From Erwinia persicina (GTDB taxonomy: Bacteria > Pseudomonadota > Gammaproteobacteria > Enterobacterales > Enterobacteriaceae): DNA of 64,000 nucleotides. Shown here piece after piece: positions 8,803 to 21,045 of this stretch. The stretch is from NCBI RefSeq assembly GCF_014838825.1, contig NZ_JACYMO010000008.1, positions 1 through 64,000 on the forward strand. Direction: 5' to 3'. Position 1 is the stretch's first letter. Each line of letters begins with the position of its first letter. Position numbers and translations under genes: made by a program. The notes under the pieces were generated by a model that worked only from the letters and a program-made list of their open reading frames with translations, was not told the DNA's origin and did no database searches.

Positions 8803-8804
8803 TT

Positions 8805-10268
8805 TCAATCTCTTCCATCAATCAGGGGGGAGGCAGTCGTCGTGACAGGGTCAGAATGGCCAAAACGATTGCCAATAATAAAGGCCAGCAGGCTAAGAAG
8901 CAGGGCCGGTACGATCGGGTGGAAACCCCAGGGTTGCAGCGACAGGGTGGCCAGCAGGGTGTAACAGGCTGCACCTGTCATCATGCTGCTCAGTGCGCCC
9001 GCCGCGTTGGCTTTCTCCCAGTACAGCCCCAGCACCAGTGGCCAGAGGAACACCGCTTCCAGCCCGCCAAAGGCCAGCAGGTTGAGCCAGATAATCATCT
9101 CTGGTGGATTCCAGGCAGCCACCAGCAGCAGCAGGCCCAGAATTAGCGTCACCAGCGAGGAGAGACGTTTGAGCAGCGGCTCATTATCCAGCTGATGCGG
9201 CCGCATACGCAGATAGAGATCTTTAACGATCGTTGCCGACGATTGTAGCAGTTGGGCATTGATGGTGGACATGATCGCCGCCATCGGCGCGGCAAGAAAG
9301 ATCCCGGCTGCCAGCGGCGGCAGAACATGGATCATCAGCGTTGGGATCACCTGGTCCGGGATCGCTAAGTCCGGGATCACCGCCCGTCCCAGGGCACCTG
9401 CGAGGTGCATACCAAACATCAGCACTGTCACCACCACGGTACCCAGCAGGATCGCCCGATGCACGGCCTTGCTGTCTTTATAGGAGATGCAGCGTACCGC
9501 CGTGTGCGGCAGACCGATGACGCCGAAGCAGACCAGCACCGAGAAAGAGGCCAGGAACGTGGGGGAGAGAATATCATCCACGCCAGTAGCCGACACCAGC
9601 TGCGGATCGATGTGTTGCAGGGTTTCGACTGCCTGGTGCATTCCGCCTGCCGCCTGAATGACAGCGAACAGTAACAGGAAGGTGCCTGCCAGCATCACCA
9701 GCCCCTGCATGGCATCGTTGAGTACGCTGGCGCGGAAGCCGCCAAACGCCGTATACAGCGCGATAGAGACGCCAAAGATCAGCAGCCCGGTGTTGTAAGG
9801 AATGCCGGCGGCCGTTTCCAGCAGGCGTGCACCACCAATAAACTGCACGGTCATGGCACCGATAAAGGCCACCAGCAGGCTGATGCTGGCCAGCCATACA
9901 AGCAGCGGACTGCGATAGCGCGCATACAGCATATCGTTGAGGGTGACGGCATTATAGCGTCTGGCCAGAATGGCAAATTTCTTGCCAAGGATACCCAGCG
10001 ACAGCCAGACGGCGGGCACCTGCACCATCGACAGCAGCACCCAGCCCAGACCGTATTTATAGGCCGCTCCGGGGCCGCCAATAAACGAGCTGGCGCTGAT
10101 ATAGGTGGTGGTCAGGGTCATGGCCAGTACGAAGCCACCCATTGAGCGGCTGCCGAGGAAATACTCACTCAGGAAACTGCCCTCACGGCGCTGGCGCATG
10201 GCATAAACAGAGAGGCCGGCGACCAGCAGCAGATAGCCAATCAGAGGCAAAATAATGTCAAGCTTCAC
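8805..10268 (-). CDS. panF: Sodium/pantothenate symporter
   Basis: This 487-residue inner-membrane carrier of the SSS family has about 13 membrane segments and imports pantothenate (vitamin B5) with sodium. The sodium-site region ([21 protein letters not shown]) is near residues 53-73 and the family signature with DAMQGLVML near residue 190. It begins with GTG inside the last codons of yhdT and its stop lies at the start of prmA, so yhdT-panF-prmA form a tightly packed transcript. Length agrees with E. coli PanF (483). Confidence 0.95.
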   Translation of the reverse strand: MKLDIILPLIGYLLLVAGLSVYAMRQRREGSFLSEYFLGSRSMGGFVLAMTLTTTYISASSFIGGPGAAYKYGLGWVLLSMVQVPAVWLSLGILGKKFAILARRYNAVTLNDMLYARYRSPLLVWLASISLLVAFIGAMTVQFIGGARLLETAAGIPYNTGLLIFGVSIALYTAFGGFRASVLNDAMQGLVMLAGTFLLLFAVIQAAGGMHQAVETLQHIDPQLVSATGVDDILSPTFLASFSVLVCFGVIGLPHTAVRCISYKDSKAVHRAILLGTVVVTVLMFGMHLAGALGRAVIPDLAIPDQVIPTLMIHVLPPLAAGIFLAAPMAAIMSTINAQLLQSSATIVKDLYLRMRPHQLDNEPLLKRLSSLVTLILGLLLLVAAWNPPEMIIWLNLLAFGGLEAVFLWPLVLGLYWEKANAAGALSSMMTGAACYTLLATLSLQPWGFHPIVPALLLSLLAFIIGNRFGHSDPVTTTASPLIDGRD

Positions 10269-10500
10269 CGTCGTCCTCCAGGGAGATATCGCGGAAGATG
10301 ACGCGAACCATCAGCCAGCAAAGAAAAATAAACACACCCGGTACCAGCAGACAGGCCATTTCAAACCAGTGCGGCAGACCGGTCATACCGGGTTTATCAT
10401 CCGGCAGCCAGCCCGACAGCGCCCAACAGGCAAGGTAAGCCACCGCCAGCCAGAAGGCCCAGCGTGCTTCACGGTGTGCTTGCAGAAAGCGTTTTTCCAT
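10258..10500 (-). CDS. yhdT: YhdT family small membrane protein
   Basis: This 80-residue protein has two hydrophobic segments (about residues 15-33 and 47-68) and no known function. The start at 10500 (MEKRFLQAHREARWA) gives the same length as E. coli YhdT. Its end overlaps the panF start by 11 nt, and the constant pairing with panF suggests a role linked to pantothenate uptake, which is inference only. Confidence 0.9.
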   Translation of the reverse strand: MEKRFLQAHREARWAFWLAVAYLACWALSGWLPDDKPGMTGLPHWFEMACLLVPGVFIFLCWLMVRVIFRDISLEDDGEA

Positions 10501-10609
10501 CCGTTTCTCCCTCAGGGTTACGACAAGGACAGATAAAAAGAAGGGAATTTTACGACAGGATGCGCATTTGCCCAGCGATATCTTGCAAAAGTAGCGGAAT
10601 GGGGGCAGA

Positions 10610-10639
10610 GAAAAGTGGGCCTGACGATACAGGCCCACT
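10610..10639 (-). terminator. accBC terminator
   Basis: AGTGGGCCTG and CAGGCCCACT form a perfect 10-bp stem around ACGATA. On the minus strand it is followed by TTTTCTC, and it begins 14 nt after the accC stop. It separates accBC from yhdT-panF-prmA. Confidence 0.8.
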
Positions 10640-10652
10640 GAACAGCGGCTAA

Positions 10653-12002
10653 TTACTTCTCTTGCAGGCCGAGTTTTTTCTCCAGATAGTGGATATTAGT
10701 GCCACCGTGCTGGAAGTTCTCGTCTGACATGATTTTCATCTGCAGTTCGATATTGGTTTTAATCCCGTCGATGATCAGCTCAGCCAGCGCATTTTTCATG
10801 CGTGAAATGGCCACATCACGGTTTTCGCCAAAGGTAATCAGTTTGCCAATCATCGAGTCATAGTACGGCGGCACGCTATAGCCTGCGTAGATATGAGACT
10901 CCCAGCGCACACCAAAGCCACCAGGTGCATGGAAGCGGGTGATTTTGCCGGGGCTTGGCAGGAAGGTGTTGGCATCTTCGGCATTGATACGGCATTCCAC
11001 CGCATGACCGCGAATGATCACTTCTTCCTGCTTGATTGACAGCGGCTGACCGGCTGCAATGCGCAGCTGTTCTTTGATCAGGTCAACGCCGGTAATCATC
11101 TCGGTCACCGGATGTTCAACCTGGATGCGGGTGTTCATCTCAATAAAGTAGAACTCACCGTTCTCGTACAGGAACTCGAAGGTACCTGCACCCCGATAGC
11201 CGATATCAATACAGGCTTTCGAGCAGCGTTCGCCAATGTAGCGACGCATCTCTTCAGTAATACCCGGTGCAGGTGCTTCTTCCACAACTTTCTGGTGACG
11301 GCGCTGCATAGAGCAGTCACGTTCTGCCAGATAGATAGCGTTGCCCTGACCGTCAGCCAAAATCTGAATTTCGATATGGCGTGGGTTTTCCAGGTATTTT
11401 TCCATGTACACCATGTCGTTATTGAAAGCCGCTTTGGCTTCCGCTTTCGTCATGTTGATGGACTGTTCCAGGTCTTTGTCGCCGCGAACGACGCGCATAC
11501 CACGACCACCGCCGCCGCCAGAGGCTTTGATGATCACCGGATAGCCGATACGTTTCGCGAAGGCACGGTTTTTATCCATGTCTTCGGTTAACGGGCCGTC
11601 AGAGCCTGGCACGGTCGGAACACCGGCTTTCTTCATCGCGGTAATCGCGGACACTTTATCGCCCATCAGGCGGATGGTGTCGGCTTTCGGTCCGATGAAG
11701 ATAAAGCCAGAACGCTCTACCTGTTCGGCAAAGTCAGCATTTTCAGACAGGAAGCCGTAGCCAGGGTGAATCGCGACTGACCCGGTGATCTCAGCGGCTG
11801 AAATCAGCGCCGGGATATTCAGGTAGCTTTTCACTGACGGTGGCGGACCAATACACACGGTTTCATCAGCCAGCAGCACGTGTTTCAGATCACGGTCAGC
11901 CGTAGAGTGCACGGCAACCGTTTTGATGCCCAGTTCTTTACAGGCGCGGAGAATGCGCAGCGCGATTTCACCACGGTTAGCAATTACAATTTTATCAAGC
12001 AT
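10653..12002 (-). CDS. accC: Acetyl-CoA carboxylase, biotin carboxylase subunit
   Basis: This 449-residue ATP-grasp enzyme carboxylates the biotin carried on AccB using ATP and bicarbonate, the first half-reaction of fatty-acid synthesis. The glycine-rich ATP loop [11 protein letters not shown] is near residues 159-169, and [20 protein letters not shown] and [14 protein letters not shown] carry metal and catalytic residues. Length equals E. coli AccC. It lies 11 nt after accB in the conserved accBC operon. Confidence 0.98.
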   Translation of the reverse strand: MLDKIVIANRGEIALRILRACKELGIKTVAVHSTADRDLKHVLLADETVCIGPPPSVKSYLNIPALISAAEITGSVAIHPGYGFLSENADFAEQVERSGFIFIGPKADTIRLMGDKVSAITAMKKAGVPTVPGSDGPLTEDMDKNRAFAKRIGYPVIIKASGGGGGRGMRVVRGDKDLEQSINMTKAEAKAAFNNDMVYMEKYLENPRHIEIQILADGQGNAIYLAERDCSMQRRHQKVVEEAPAPGITEEMRRYIGERCSKACIDIGYRGAGTFEFLYENGEFYFIEMNTRIQVEHPVTEMITGVDLIKEQLRIAAGQPLSIKQEEVIIRGHAVECRINAEDANTFLPSPGKITRFHAPGGFGVRWESHIYAGYSVPPYYDSMIGKLITFGENRDVAISRMKNALAELIIDGIKTNIELQMKIMSDENFQHGGTNIHYLEKKLGLQEK

Positions 12003-12013
12003 GGCTCGCCTCG

Positions 12014-12487
12014 TTATTCGATGACTACCAGCGGCTCGTCAAACTCAACAGGTTGACCGCTTTCGACCAGAATCGCTTTCACAATGCCGGATTTATCGGC
12101 TTCGATCTGGTTCATCATTTTCATCGCTTCAACGATGCACAGGGTATCACCGGCGTTAACTTTCTGACCCACTTCCACGAAGGCTTTCGCATCCGGGCTT
12201 GGGGTACGGTAGAAAGTACCAACCATTGGGGAACGTACGATATGGCCACTGATCTCAGCAGCGGCAGGCGCTTCCATTGCCGGAGCGGTAGCCGGAGCAA
12301 CGGCATTAGCCAGTGCTGGCTGCTGCTGCATCATTGGCGCCGCATAGGCCTGCTGCATCATCGGGTAACCGACGTTAACCGGTGCACGGCTGATGCGAAC
12401 AGACTCTTCGCCTTCAGAGATTTCCAGTTCAGCGATGCCTGATTCTTCAACCAGTTCGATCAGTTTTTTAATCTTACGAATATCCAT
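12014..12487 (-). CDS. accB: Biotin carboxyl carrier protein
   Basis: This 157-residue subunit shuttles carboxybiotin between AccC and the AccAD transferase. The biotinylated lysine is Lys123 in [13 protein letters not shown] Pro/Ala/Met/Gln-rich flexible linker (about residues 42-78) joins the N-terminal AccC-binding helix region to the biotinyl domain. In E. coli AccB represses its own operon. It is followed by accC with a gap of 11 nt and preceded by aroQ. Confidence 0.98.
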   Translation of the reverse strand: MDIRKIKKLIELVEESGIAELEISEGEESVRISRAPVNVGYPMMQQAYAAPMMQQQPALANAVAPATAPAMEAPAAAEISGHIVRSPMVGTFYRTPSPDAKAFVEVGQKVNAGDTLCIVEAMKMMNQIEADKSGIVKAILVESGQPVEFDEPLVVIE

Positions 12488-12508
12488 GAGTGTGGTTCCG
12501 TACTCTGT

Positions 12509-12961
12509 TTAATTAGATGGTGACAGGCGTTTAACTGCCGTCTGTAAAGCCCAGGAATAACCGTCGACGCCAAGTCCACAGATCACGCCGGCAGAAATAT
12601 CAGAAAGATACGAATGATGGCGAAAGGGCTCACGGGCATGAACGTTTGACAGATGAACTTCGATAAACGGGATGTTCACTGCCAGCAGCGCGTCACGCAG
12701 TGCCACGCTGGTGTGGGTAAATGCCGCCGGGTTAATGACGATATAATCGACATTGCCTTTTGCCTCATGTATGCGATCGATGAGCGCATATTCCGCATTT
12801 GACTGGAGATGGCTCAAAGTGACGTTCAGCGCATTCGCCTGCGCGGTCAGATCGCTGACAATATCTGCCAGCGTGCTATGACCGTACTTTTCAGGCTCAC
12901 GGGTCCCCAGCATGTTGAGGTTGGGGCCGTTCAAAAGCAGTACGTGCAACTTGTCGGTCAT
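12509..12961 (-). CDS. aroQ: 3-dehydroquinate dehydratase, type II
   Basis: This 150-residue shikimate-pathway enzyme converts 3-dehydroquinate to 3-dehydroshikimate by the type II (anionic) mechanism and forms dodecamers. [13 protein letters not shown] lies at the N-terminus, with the flexible lid Arg/Tyr after it, and [17 protein letters not shown] carries the catalytic His. Start at 12961 (MTDKLHVLL) gives the family length of about 150. It is upstream of accB by 21 nt and may share its promoter. Confidence 0.95.
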   Translation of the reverse strand: MTDKLHVLLLNGPNLNMLGTREPEKYGHSTLADIVSDLTAQANALNVTLSHLQSNAEYALIDRIHEAKGNVDYIVINPAAFTHTSVALRDALLAVNIPFIEVHLSNVHAREPFRHHSYLSDISAGVICGLGVDGYSWALQTAVKRLSPSN

Positions 12962-13073
12962 CTTGCTGCTATCTCCTGCGATAATAAAGGCATCGCACAA
13001 AATACATCGCAAACGCCGGTTTGTCACCTTTTCAGATGAAATTTGACGAAAGCAACCGTATGAAGTCGGGCAT

Positions 13074-13079
13074 TATAAT
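13074..13079 (-). promoter_or_regulatory. Possible -10 element for aroQ-accBC
   Basis: The palindromic CATTATAATG contains a perfect TATAAT on both strands. On the minus strand it lies about 113 nt upstream of the aroQ start. A matching -35 is weak, so the promoter assignment is tentative. Confidence 0.35.
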
Positions 13080-13127
13080 GATATCAACGCAATTAGCAGC
13101 TAAATACTGGTCGTATCAGCGAAGATG

Positions 13128-13161
13128 ATCAACCACGCCAGGGAAAAAAGGCGTAGTTGAT
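13128..13161 (-). other. Hairpin after msrQ
   Basis: ATCAACCACGCC and GGCGTAGTTGAT form a 12-bp stem with one mismatch around a purine-rich loop, 26 nt beyond the msrQ stop. It probably marks the 3' end of msrPQ, although no T run follows on the minus strand. Confidence 0.45.
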
Positions 13162-13187
13162 TGCTGAAGATGCGGGGCAGGACACAG

Positions 13188-13802
13188 TTATCGGCTGCGG
13201 CCAGGCAACCATTTACGCAGTTTTTTGTATCGCCATGCCAGCAAGATCCCGGCAATTAACGCATAAATCCACGGCTGGGGCGACAGGGTTTTGACGGACC
13301 AGAGATAATGAACCGGTGCCAGTATGGCCACCAGATAGACGGCATTATGCAACGTCTGCCATTTTTTCCCCAGTTTACGCTGCGCACGCTGGAAGGAGGT
13401 GGCGGCCAGCAGGAGCAGGATCGCCCAGCAAATAATCCCGAGTGTCAGGTAAGGACGTGAGATCAGCTCCGATCCCAGCAGGCCAAGGTTGCTGATCCCG
13501 AGCTCCAGCAGGGAATAGCTCACCAGGTGGAGCGTGGCCCAGGCAAAACACCATAAGCCCAGCAGGCGGCGTACGCGGATCAACAGTGGCTGTTTACCGT
13601 AGCGTGCCAGTGGTGTCACGGCCAGAGAGGCCAGCAAAAACTTCAGCGCCATTCTGCCGGTGAAATGCTGGATATCTTTTGCCGGGTCGGTGCTGAACCA
13701 GCCCTGATCGATCGACAGCAGCAACCACAGCAGCGGCAAAAAACCCGCCAGGTGCAGTAGCACTTTTAAGCCCGTAATCTGTTTCAGCGACAGGCGGACC
13801 AT
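13188..13802 (-). CDS. msrQ: MsrPQ system heme-binding membrane subunit (YedZ)
   Basis: This 204-residue inner-membrane heme b protein passes electrons from the respiratory chain to the periplasmic MsrP. About six hydrophobic helices are visible, with heme-ligand histidines in [32 protein letters not shown] and APVHYLWS. The start at 13802 (MVRLSLKQ) lies 1 nt after the msrP stop codon, indicating translational coupling. In E. coli msrPQ is elsewhere on the chromosome and HprSR-controlled; no such site was identified here. Confidence 0.95.
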   Translation of the reverse strand: MVRLSLKQITGLKVLLHLAGFLPLLWLLLSIDQGWFSTDPAKDIQHFTGRMALKFLLASLAVTPLARYGKQPLLIRVRRLLGLWCFAWATLHLVSYSLLELGISNLGLLGSELISRPYLTLGIICWAILLLLAATSFQRAQRKLGKKWQTLHNAVYLVAILAPVHYLWSVKTLSPQPWIYALIAGILLAWRYKKLRKWLPGRSR

Positions 13803-13803
13803 C

Positions 13804-14808
13804 TCAGAAGTTCTCCCGCAGATCGAGCCCACGGTAAAGAGAAGCCACCTGGTCGGCATAGCCATTAAACAGCAGGGTAGGCTGTCGTTTCACATCCAGA
13901 ATACCGCCTGAGCCGATAAAACGTTCCGTTGCCTGCGACCAGCGCGGATGGTCGACATGCGGATTCACATTGGCAAAGAAACCGTATTCATTGCCGGCAA
14001 GCTGATTCCAGGTCGTGGGCGGCATATCTTTAACGAGAGTGATTTTGACAATCGATTTGATGCCTTTAAAACCGTATTTCCAGGGAACGGTCAGGCGGAT
14101 CGGTGCCCCGTTTTGCGGAGGCAGTGCTTTACCGTAAACGCCGGTGGTTAGGAGCGTCAACGGGTGCATTGCTTCATCCAGTCGCAGTCCTTCAACATAA
14201 GGGTAATCCAGGCCTCCGCCGATAAAGCGATCCTGCTGGCCGGGCATCTGGTCCGGGGCATACAGCGTCTGGAAGGCCACATAACGGGCATTGCTGGTGG
14301 GTTCAGCCGCCTTAAGTAACTTACCCAGCTCAAAGCCAATCCACGGGACAACCATCGACCAGGCTTCCACGCAGCGCATACGGTAGATGCGTTGTTCCTG
14401 GGGGAAGCGCTTAAAAATATCATCCATATCCAGCGTCATGGGTTTTCCCACTTCGCCGCCAATCTCTATTTTCCAGTCGGTCGTTTTCAGCGTGCCGGCG
14501 TTAGCGGCCGGATCGGCTTTATCCAGTCCGAATTCGTAGAAGTTGTTATAGCCGCTGACTTTATCTTCCGGCGTCAGGGCGAGGTCAGACTGATACTGCG
14601 GCGGCTTGGTGAAATCGAGAGGCTTGCCCGCCGGGGCCGGGGGACGGTCGTTGCCCTTAAACCAGGACAGCACGTCCGCGCGGGCCGCGGTCGGCAGTGA
14701 AAGGGCCGCAGCGCTCAGGCCAAGGGTCTTGAGCAGCGTTCTGCGGCGGGTATTAAAAATGCTTTCCGGCGTGACATCATTTTCAGTCAGTTTATTAATG
14801 GCTTTCAT
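13804..14808 (-). CDS. msrP: Periplasmic methionine sulfoxide reductase, molybdenum subunit (YedY)
   Basis: This 334-residue enzyme repairs oxidised methionine in periplasmic proteins. It carries a Tat signal peptide with RRRTLLK near residues 21-27 and cleavage after TAARA. The molybdopterin-ligand Cys is in [11 protein letters not shown]. The sequence ends in GLDLRENF as E. coli MsrP does. The start at 14808 gives exactly the E. coli length. It is first in the msrPQ operon and depends on MsrQ for electrons. Confidence 0.96.
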   Translation of the reverse strand: MKAINKLTENDVTPESIFNTRRRTLLKTLGLSAAALSLPTAARADVLSWFKGNDRPPAPAGKPLDFTKPPQYQSDLALTPEDKVSGYNNFYEFGLDKADPAANAGTLKTTDWKIEIGGEVGKPMTLDMDDIFKRFPQEQRIYRMRCVEAWSMVVPWIGFELGKLLKAAEPTSNARYVAFQTLYAPDQMPGQQDRFIGGGLDYPYVEGLRLDEAMHPLTLLTTGVYGKALPPQNGAPIRLTVPWKYGFKGIKSIVKITLVKDMPPTTWNQLAGNEYGFFANVNPHVDHPRWSQATERFIGSGGILDVKRQPTLLFNGYADQVASLYRGLDLRENF

Positions 14809-14905
14809 CGGCGACCCTTGCACTTGGTGGGGTAATAATGTTGAGCATGGCGCAGAGCCGGACAATACGCTAATTGTGGGCGAAAAATGTGAAATTTCCT
14901 GGATG

Positions 14906-14933
14906 CCTGCCCCTGCCGTCAGGCCGGGGCAGG
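14906..14933 (-). terminator. Hairpin between acuI and msrP
   Basis: CCTGCCCC and GGGGCAGG pair over a GC-rich loop, 6 nt beyond the acuI stop. It has no T tract. It is likely a 3' stabilising hairpin or weak terminator for acuI. Confidence 0.4.
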
Positions 14934-14939
14934 CCGGGA

Positions 14940-15917
14940 TCAGCGGATGCGTACCAGCGTGCGCCCGGTGCTCTGGTTATTCAGAAGTTTTTCGGCGGCG
15001 GAGGCCGCTTCGGTCAGGGGAACCTCTGTCGTCGCCTGTTGATAAAATGCGGGGGGCAGGGCTTTTACCAGCCGCTTCCAGGCGTCACGACGGCGCGGTG
15101 CCGGCGTCATTACCGAATCCACACCCTGCAGACGAACGTTGCGCAGGATAAACGGCATTACGCTGGTGGGCAGGGCAAAGCCACCAGCCAGGCCGCACGC
15201 CGCTACCACCCCGCCGTAATTCATCTGCGCCAGTACGCTCGCCAGCACCCGATCGCCCACGGTATCCACGGCTCCGGCCCAGCGCTGCTTTTCCAGCGGC
15301 CGGGATTCCGCGCTAAACGTACTGCGCGGCAGCACCGCCTGTGCGCCGAGCTGAAGCAGATAATCATGAGTGGACTCGCGCCCGCTGACGGCAACCACGC
15401 GATAACCCAACGCACTGAGCAGCGCCACGGCAGTGCTCCCAACGCCCCCGCTGGCACCCGTCACCAGCACCTCACCGCTCTCTGGCGTAATACCGCCTTC
15501 CTCCAGCGCCATGACACACAACATGGCAGTAAAACCGGCCGTGCCGATAATCATCGCCTTGCGCCCGTCCATGCCTTCCGGCATGGGGACCAGCCAGTCA
15601 GCATTAACCCGCGCCTGTTCGGCCAGCCCCCCCCAATGATTTTCACCTACGCCCCAACCGGTTAACAGTACCTGCTGACCACTGTGGAAACGGGGATCGC
15701 TGCTGGTATGCACTTTACCGGCGAAGTCGATGCCCGGCACCATCGGGAACTGGCGGATAATTTTTCCCTTTCCGGTGATCGCCAGGGCATCTTTATAGTT
15801 AATGCCGGACCAGTCGATATCGACGGTCACCTCGCCTGGGGGGAGGCTGTCTGCGCTTATCATCTTCACGGTCGCGGTGGTTATACCTTCTGCCTGCTCC
15901 AGAACCAGTGCCTGCAT
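14940..15917 (-). CDS. acuI: Acrylyl-CoA reductase (NADPH), AcuI/YhdH
   Basis: This 325-residue medium-chain reductase without zinc reduces acryloyl-CoA to propanoyl-CoA with NADPH. It has an N-terminal GroES-like domain and a Rossmann fold with [16 protein letters not shown] near residues 152-167. Conserved [12 protein letters not shown] is near residues 46-57. Length is one residue more than E. coli YhdH. It is transcribed away from csrD as in E. coli. The role is usually read as detoxifying acryloyl-CoA. Confidence 0.93.
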   Translation of the reverse strand: MQALVLEQAEGITTATVKMISADSLPPGEVTVDIDWSGINYKDALAITGKGKIIRQFPMVPGIDFAGKVHTSSDPRFHSGQQVLLTGWGVGENHWGGLAEQARVNADWLVPMPEGMDGRKAMIIGTAGFTAMLCVMALEEGGITPESGEVLVTGASGGVGSTAVALLSALGYRVVAVSGRESTHDYLLQLGAQAVLPRSTFSAESRPLEKQRWAGAVDTVGDRVLASVLAQMNYGGVVAACGLAGGFALPTSVMPFILRNVRLQGVDSVMTPAPRRRDAWKRLVKALPPAFYQQATTEVPLTEAASAAEKLLNNQSTGRTLVRIR

Positions 15918-16141
15918 GAGAATCTCCTGAAATAGTGGGGGTATTAATTAAAATAGGACTTAACGGGACTATACTCCTCAAAATCCGGTTTTATCTGACG
16001 CCGGGCAAGCAATCGGACGGTGGGGTGTGGTATTTTTCTCCACCGGCGCTTACCGGCAAAGGCTTTTATCTGGTCATTAACAATACGGTTGCGGTTCGTT
16101 GTTAATGATGTCCCGACTACCGCAGCTATATGGGCACAAGG

Positions 16142-18091
16142 ATGCGATTAACCACCAAGCTCTCTGCGATTATTACCCTGCTGTGTTCACTGGCCATGTT
16201 ACTGATGCTGGTGGGCAGTGTGCTCAGTTTCTTTTACCTCAGCAATCAGAGGGCAGAACATCGGATCCAGCGGATGGCTGACGATGTTGATACGGCGTTA
16301 CAGACTCAGTCACCCCAACAGATTGAGCAGTGGCTCAGCCATGTGATGAATCCCCTGCAAATCGAACATATCGTGATGGAGCAGGGCGGTAAGCGTCTTT
16401 TTCAGGTGACCCGCCGTCAGCAGCCGCTGCTGGATGATGAACCCAATCGCTACCGCGAAATGCACCTCCCTCTCTCCCGGCACCCTGAGATGACGCTGCG
16501 TGTCCAGTGGGTCGATTCAACCCGTACCTGGTTTTCCTCCTTAATCGGTACAACCAGCCTGTCGCTGATGCTGGGCGTCGTGGTGATTATGACTTTGCTG
16601 CTCTTCCAGGCCCGCCGCTGGCTTAACCGACAGCTGCAGGGTATGGAGCGCCTTGAGGAGCGGGCAGGTGCCATCATCAAGGGGGAACGCCTGACCGTCA
16701 GGCCCGGCTCTGTCCACGAGTGGCCCGCGAAAGCCAGCAGCGCCATTGACCTGCTGCTGGCCGACTTAAAAGAGGCCGGTGAGCAGCACAACCGTATTGA
16801 TACGCTGATCCGTTCCTTTGCGGCACAGGACGCCCGTACCGGCCTGAATAACCGCCTGTTTTTTGATAACCAGCTCACCACGCTGCTGGAAGATCCTGAG
16901 GCCGTAGGCACACACGGTATGGTGATGATCATCCGCCTGCCGGACTTCGATACCCTGCGCGAACGCTGGGGCCACGCCCAGGTACAGGAGTATCTGTTTG
17001 CGCTGGTCAATATGCTGTCGACGTTTGTGCTGCGCTATCCGGGGGCTTTACTGGCACGTTATTTTCGCAGTGATTTTGCGGTGCTGTTGCCGCACCGCAG
17101 CGTGAAAGATGCCGACAGTATCGCTTCACAGCTGATCAAAGCGGTTGATACCCTGCCCTCCACGCGCATGGTGGATCGTGAAGACATGATCCATATCGGC
17201 ATCAGCGGCTGGCACAGCGGCCAGACCACCCAGCAAGTGATGGAAAATGCCGAACTGGCAACCCGTCAGGCCACGCTGCAGGGGGGGAATAACTGGTCAG
17301 TGGGAGAAGGGGCGCAGCAGGACTTTGCGCGCGGCAGCGTGAAGTGGCGCACTTTACTGGAAAATACCCTGAATCGTGGCGGGCCAAGGCTCTATCAGAA
17401 ACCTGCGGTGAACGCGAAAGGCGAGGTCTATCACCGCGAAATGATGCCGCGCATCTTCGACGGTGAAAAAGAGCTGCTGGCGGCGGAGTATCTGCCCATG
17501 ATGCAGCAGCTGGGGTTGGCCGAACGCTATGACCGTCAGATGGTCAAGCGTATCCTGGCGTTGATCGCGCTGTGGCCGGAGGAAACGCTGGCTATCCCCC
17601 TGACACTGGATGCTTTATTGCAGCGTTCCTTCCAGAACTGGCTGCGCGACAGCTTGCTCCAGTGCACTAAATCACAAAGAAAACGTATTTTATTTGAACT
17701 TGCGGAAGCGGATGTGTGTCAACACATCAGCCGTTTAGAGCCGGTGTTCCGATTACTCTATGGTTTCGGCTGTAGCGTAGTGGTCAATCAGGCGGGTCTG
17801 ACCGTGGTCAGTACGGCGTATATCAAGCAGTTCCAGGTGCGGCTGATCAAGCTTCATCCTGGTCTGGTGCGTAATATCAACCGTCGCACTGAGAACCAGT
17901 TGTTTGTGCAGAGCCTGCTTGAAAGTAGTAAGCAGACTTCTACCCAGGTTTTTGCCGCTGGTGTTCGCTCACGCGAAGAGTGGCAAACGCTGGTGGAGCT
18001 GGGTGTTACCGGGGGACAGGGCGACTTTTTCGCGCCCTCGCAGCCGGTGGACAGCAGCGTGAAAAAATATTCGCAAAGATATCGAGTTTAG
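16142..18091 (+). CDS. csrD: CsrD, regulator of CsrB/CsrC RNA decay
   Basis: This 649-residue membrane protein targets the sRNAs CsrB and CsrC for RNase E cleavage and thus affects CsrA activity. It has two membrane helices (about residues 7-30 and 135-160), a HAMP-like segment, a degenerate GGDEF domain (FRSDF in place of GGDEF) and a degenerate EAL domain (EMM at the EAL position). E. coli CsrD has equally degenerate motifs, so it is not expected to make or cleave c-di-GMP. The start at 16142 (MRLTTKLS) follows the family; an ATG four codons earlier is possible. Confidence 0.92.
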   Translation: MRLTTKLSAIITLLCSLAMLLMLVGSVLSFFYLSNQRAEHRIQRMADDVDTALQTQSPQQIEQWLSHVMNPLQIEHIVMEQGGKRLFQVTRRQQPLLDDEPNRYREMHLPLSRHPEMTLRVQWVDSTRTWFSSLIGTTSLSLMLGVVVIMTLLLFQARRWLNRQLQGMERLEERAGAIIKGERLTVRPGSVHEWPAKASSAIDLLLADLKEAGEQHNRIDTLIRSFAAQDARTGLNNRLFFDNQLTTLLEDPEAVGTHGMVMIIRLPDFDTLRERWGHAQVQEYLFALVNMLSTFVLRYPGALLARYFRSDFAVLLPHRSVKDADSIASQLIKAVDTLPSTRMVDREDMIHIGISGWHSGQTTQQVMENAELATRQATLQGGNNWSVGEGAQQDFARGSVKWRTLLENTLNRGGPRLYQKPAVNAKGEVYHREMMPRIFDGEKELLAAEYLPMMQQLGLAERYDRQMVKRILALIALWPEETLAIPLTLDALLQRSFQNWLRDSLLQCTKSQRKRILFELAEADVCQHISRLEPVFRLLYGFGCSVVVNQAGLTVVSTAYIKQFQVRLIKLHPGLVRNINRRTENQLFVQSLLESSKQTSTQVFAAGVRSREEWQTLVELGVTGGQGDFFAPSQPVDSSVKKYSQRYRV

Positions 18092-19447
<1,356 letters not shown>

Positions 19448-19455
19448 TCTGCCTG

Positions 19456-19489
19456 AAGGAGTGCCGGGGCGCTGCCCGCACTCCTTTTT
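19456..19489 (+). terminator. Attenuating terminator between mreB and mreC
   Basis: AAGGAGTGC and GCACTCCTT pair, followed by T5, 9 nt after the mreB stop. MreC starts 28 nt further on, so some transcripts must read through. This arrangement produces more MreB than MreCD. Confidence 0.8.
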
Positions 19490-19516
19490 CATGTTGTCGA
19501 GGAAAACGCCGAGTTT

Positions 19517-20551
19517 ATGAAGCCGATGTTCAGCAGGGGACCTTCCCTGCAGTTACGCTTATTTTTAGCGGTTATAGTGGCAATAGGCGTAATTGTTGCC
19601 GACAGTCGAATGGGGGCTTTCTCCCAGATCCGCACCTATATGGACACTGCAGTCAGTCCATTCTATTTTTTGGCCAACGGGCCGCGTAAAATTCTGGACA
19701 ATGTTTCTGAAACATTGGCCTCCCGCCAGCAGATCGAACTGGAAAACAAAGCCTTACACCGTGAGCTGATACTGAAAAACAGCGAACTCTTGATGTTGGG
19801 TCAGTTCAAGCAAGAGAATGCCCGCCTGCGTGAGCTGCTGGGTTCACCGCTGCGTCAGGACGAGCAAAAAATGGTGACTCAGGTGATCTCTACGGGCACC
19901 GATCCTTACACCGACCAGGTCGTCATCGACAAAGGCAGCGTTAACGGCGTTTACGAAGGCCAGCCGGTGATCAGTGATAAAGGCGTGGTGGGTCAGGTTG
20001 TGGCGGTAGGAAAAATCACCAGCCGCGTACTGCTGATCTGCGATGCTTCCCACGCCCTGCCGATCCAGGTCCTGCGTAATGATATCCGCGTGATTGCCGC
20101 CGGTAACGGGTGTACCGAAGATCTGCAGCTTGAACATCTGCCGGGTAATACCGACATTCGCGTCGGCGACGTGCTGGTGACCTCCGGTCTGGGGGGACGT
20201 TTCCCGGAAGGATATCCTGTTGCTGTTGTGTCCTCTGTGAAGGTGGATACACAGCGTGCTTACACCGTTATTCAGGCCCGACCTACCGCCGGTCTTCAGC
20301 GTCTGCGCTATCTGCTGCTGCTGTGGGGCGCGGATCGCAATGGCTCCATGCCGATGGCCCCGGACGAAGTCCATCGTGTCGCTAACGAACGTCTGATGCA
20401 GATGATGCCGCAGGTACTACCCCGCGCCAGCGAAATGGTTGGGCCTCCGGCTCCTCCGACGACAACCTCTGCCCCGGCTGCGGGGGCAACGGCTCCGGAA
20501 ACGGGTGCTGCACCTGTCCGCCAGCGTGCCGTGCGCGGGGGCCAGCCTTGA
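19517..20551 (+). CDS. mreC: Rod-shape-determining protein MreC
   Basis: This 344-residue protein has one membrane anchor (about residues 14-30), a coiled coil at about residues 70-115, two beta-barrel domains in the periplasm and a Pro/Ala/Thr-rich tail. It links MreB to the PBP2/RodA synthases. It is slightly shorter than E. coli MreC (367), the difference being in the low-complexity tail. Its stop codon overlaps the start of mreD. Confidence 0.96.
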   Translation: MKPMFSRGPSLQLRLFLAVIVAIGVIVADSRMGAFSQIRTYMDTAVSPFYFLANGPRKILDNVSETLASRQQIELENKALHRELILKNSELLMLGQFKQENARLRELLGSPLRQDEQKMVTQVISTGTDPYTDQVVIDKGSVNGVYEGQPVISDKGVVGQVVAVGKITSRVLLICDASHALPIQVLRNDIRVIAAGNGCTEDLQLEHLPGNTDIRVGDVLVTSGLGGRFPEGYPVAVVSSVKVDTQRAYTVIQARPTAGLQRLRYLLLLWGADRNGSMPMAPDEVHRVANERLMQMMPQVLPRASEMVGPPAPPTTTSAPAAGATAPETGAAPVRQRAVRGGQP

Positions 20552-21036
20552 GTAGCTACCGCAGCCACGGGCGTTGGGTGATTTGGCTCTCTTTCCTTGT
20601 CGCTCTTGTGCTGCAAATTATGCCCTGGCCGGAAGAGTTATTGATGTACCGTCCGTCATGGCTGTTGCTGATCCTGATCTACTGGGTGCTGGCGCTGCCG
20701 CACCGGGTGAATGTCGGGAGCGGATTTGTGATGGGATCTATAATGGATCTTATTTCGGGTTCGACGCTCGGCGTCCGCGCTCTGGCGTTCAGCATTGTTG
20801 CCTATCTGGTGGCATTTAAATTTCAGCTCTTTCGTAATCTGGCGTTGTGGCAGCAGGCCCTGATGGTGATGGTGCTGTCCCTGGCGATGGATGTCATTGT
20901 GTTCTGGTCTGAGTTCCTGGTGATTAACGTCTCCTTCCGTCCGGAAATATTCTGGAGTAGCGTCGTTGACGGTATTCTCTGGCCCTGGCTGTTCTTACTG
21001 ATGAGAAAAATCCGCCGCCAGTTCGCCGTACAATAA
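20548..21036 (+). CDS. mreD: Rod-shape-determining protein MreD
   Basis: This 162-residue membrane protein has about five to six helices and completes the MreBCD complex. It is the same length as E. coli MreD and shares [13 protein letters not shown] at its start. The start codon is TTG in the 4-base TTGA overlap with the mreC stop, so it relies on translational coupling. Maf and rng follow closely. Confidence 0.94.
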   Translation: MSSYRSHGRWVIWLSFLVALVLQIMPWPEELLMYRPSWLLLILIYWVLALPHRVNVGSGFVMGSIMDLISGSTLGVRALAFSIVAYLVAFKFQLFRNLALWQQALMVMVLSLAMDVIVFWSEFLVINVSFRPEIFWSSVVDGILWPWLFLLMRKIRRQFAVQ

Positions 21037-21045
21037 AGGACAATT

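Noticed and set aside
13043..13079. TTGACG and TATAAT on the plus strand before msrQ
   Set aside because: Spacer is 25 bp and no plus-strand gene follows.
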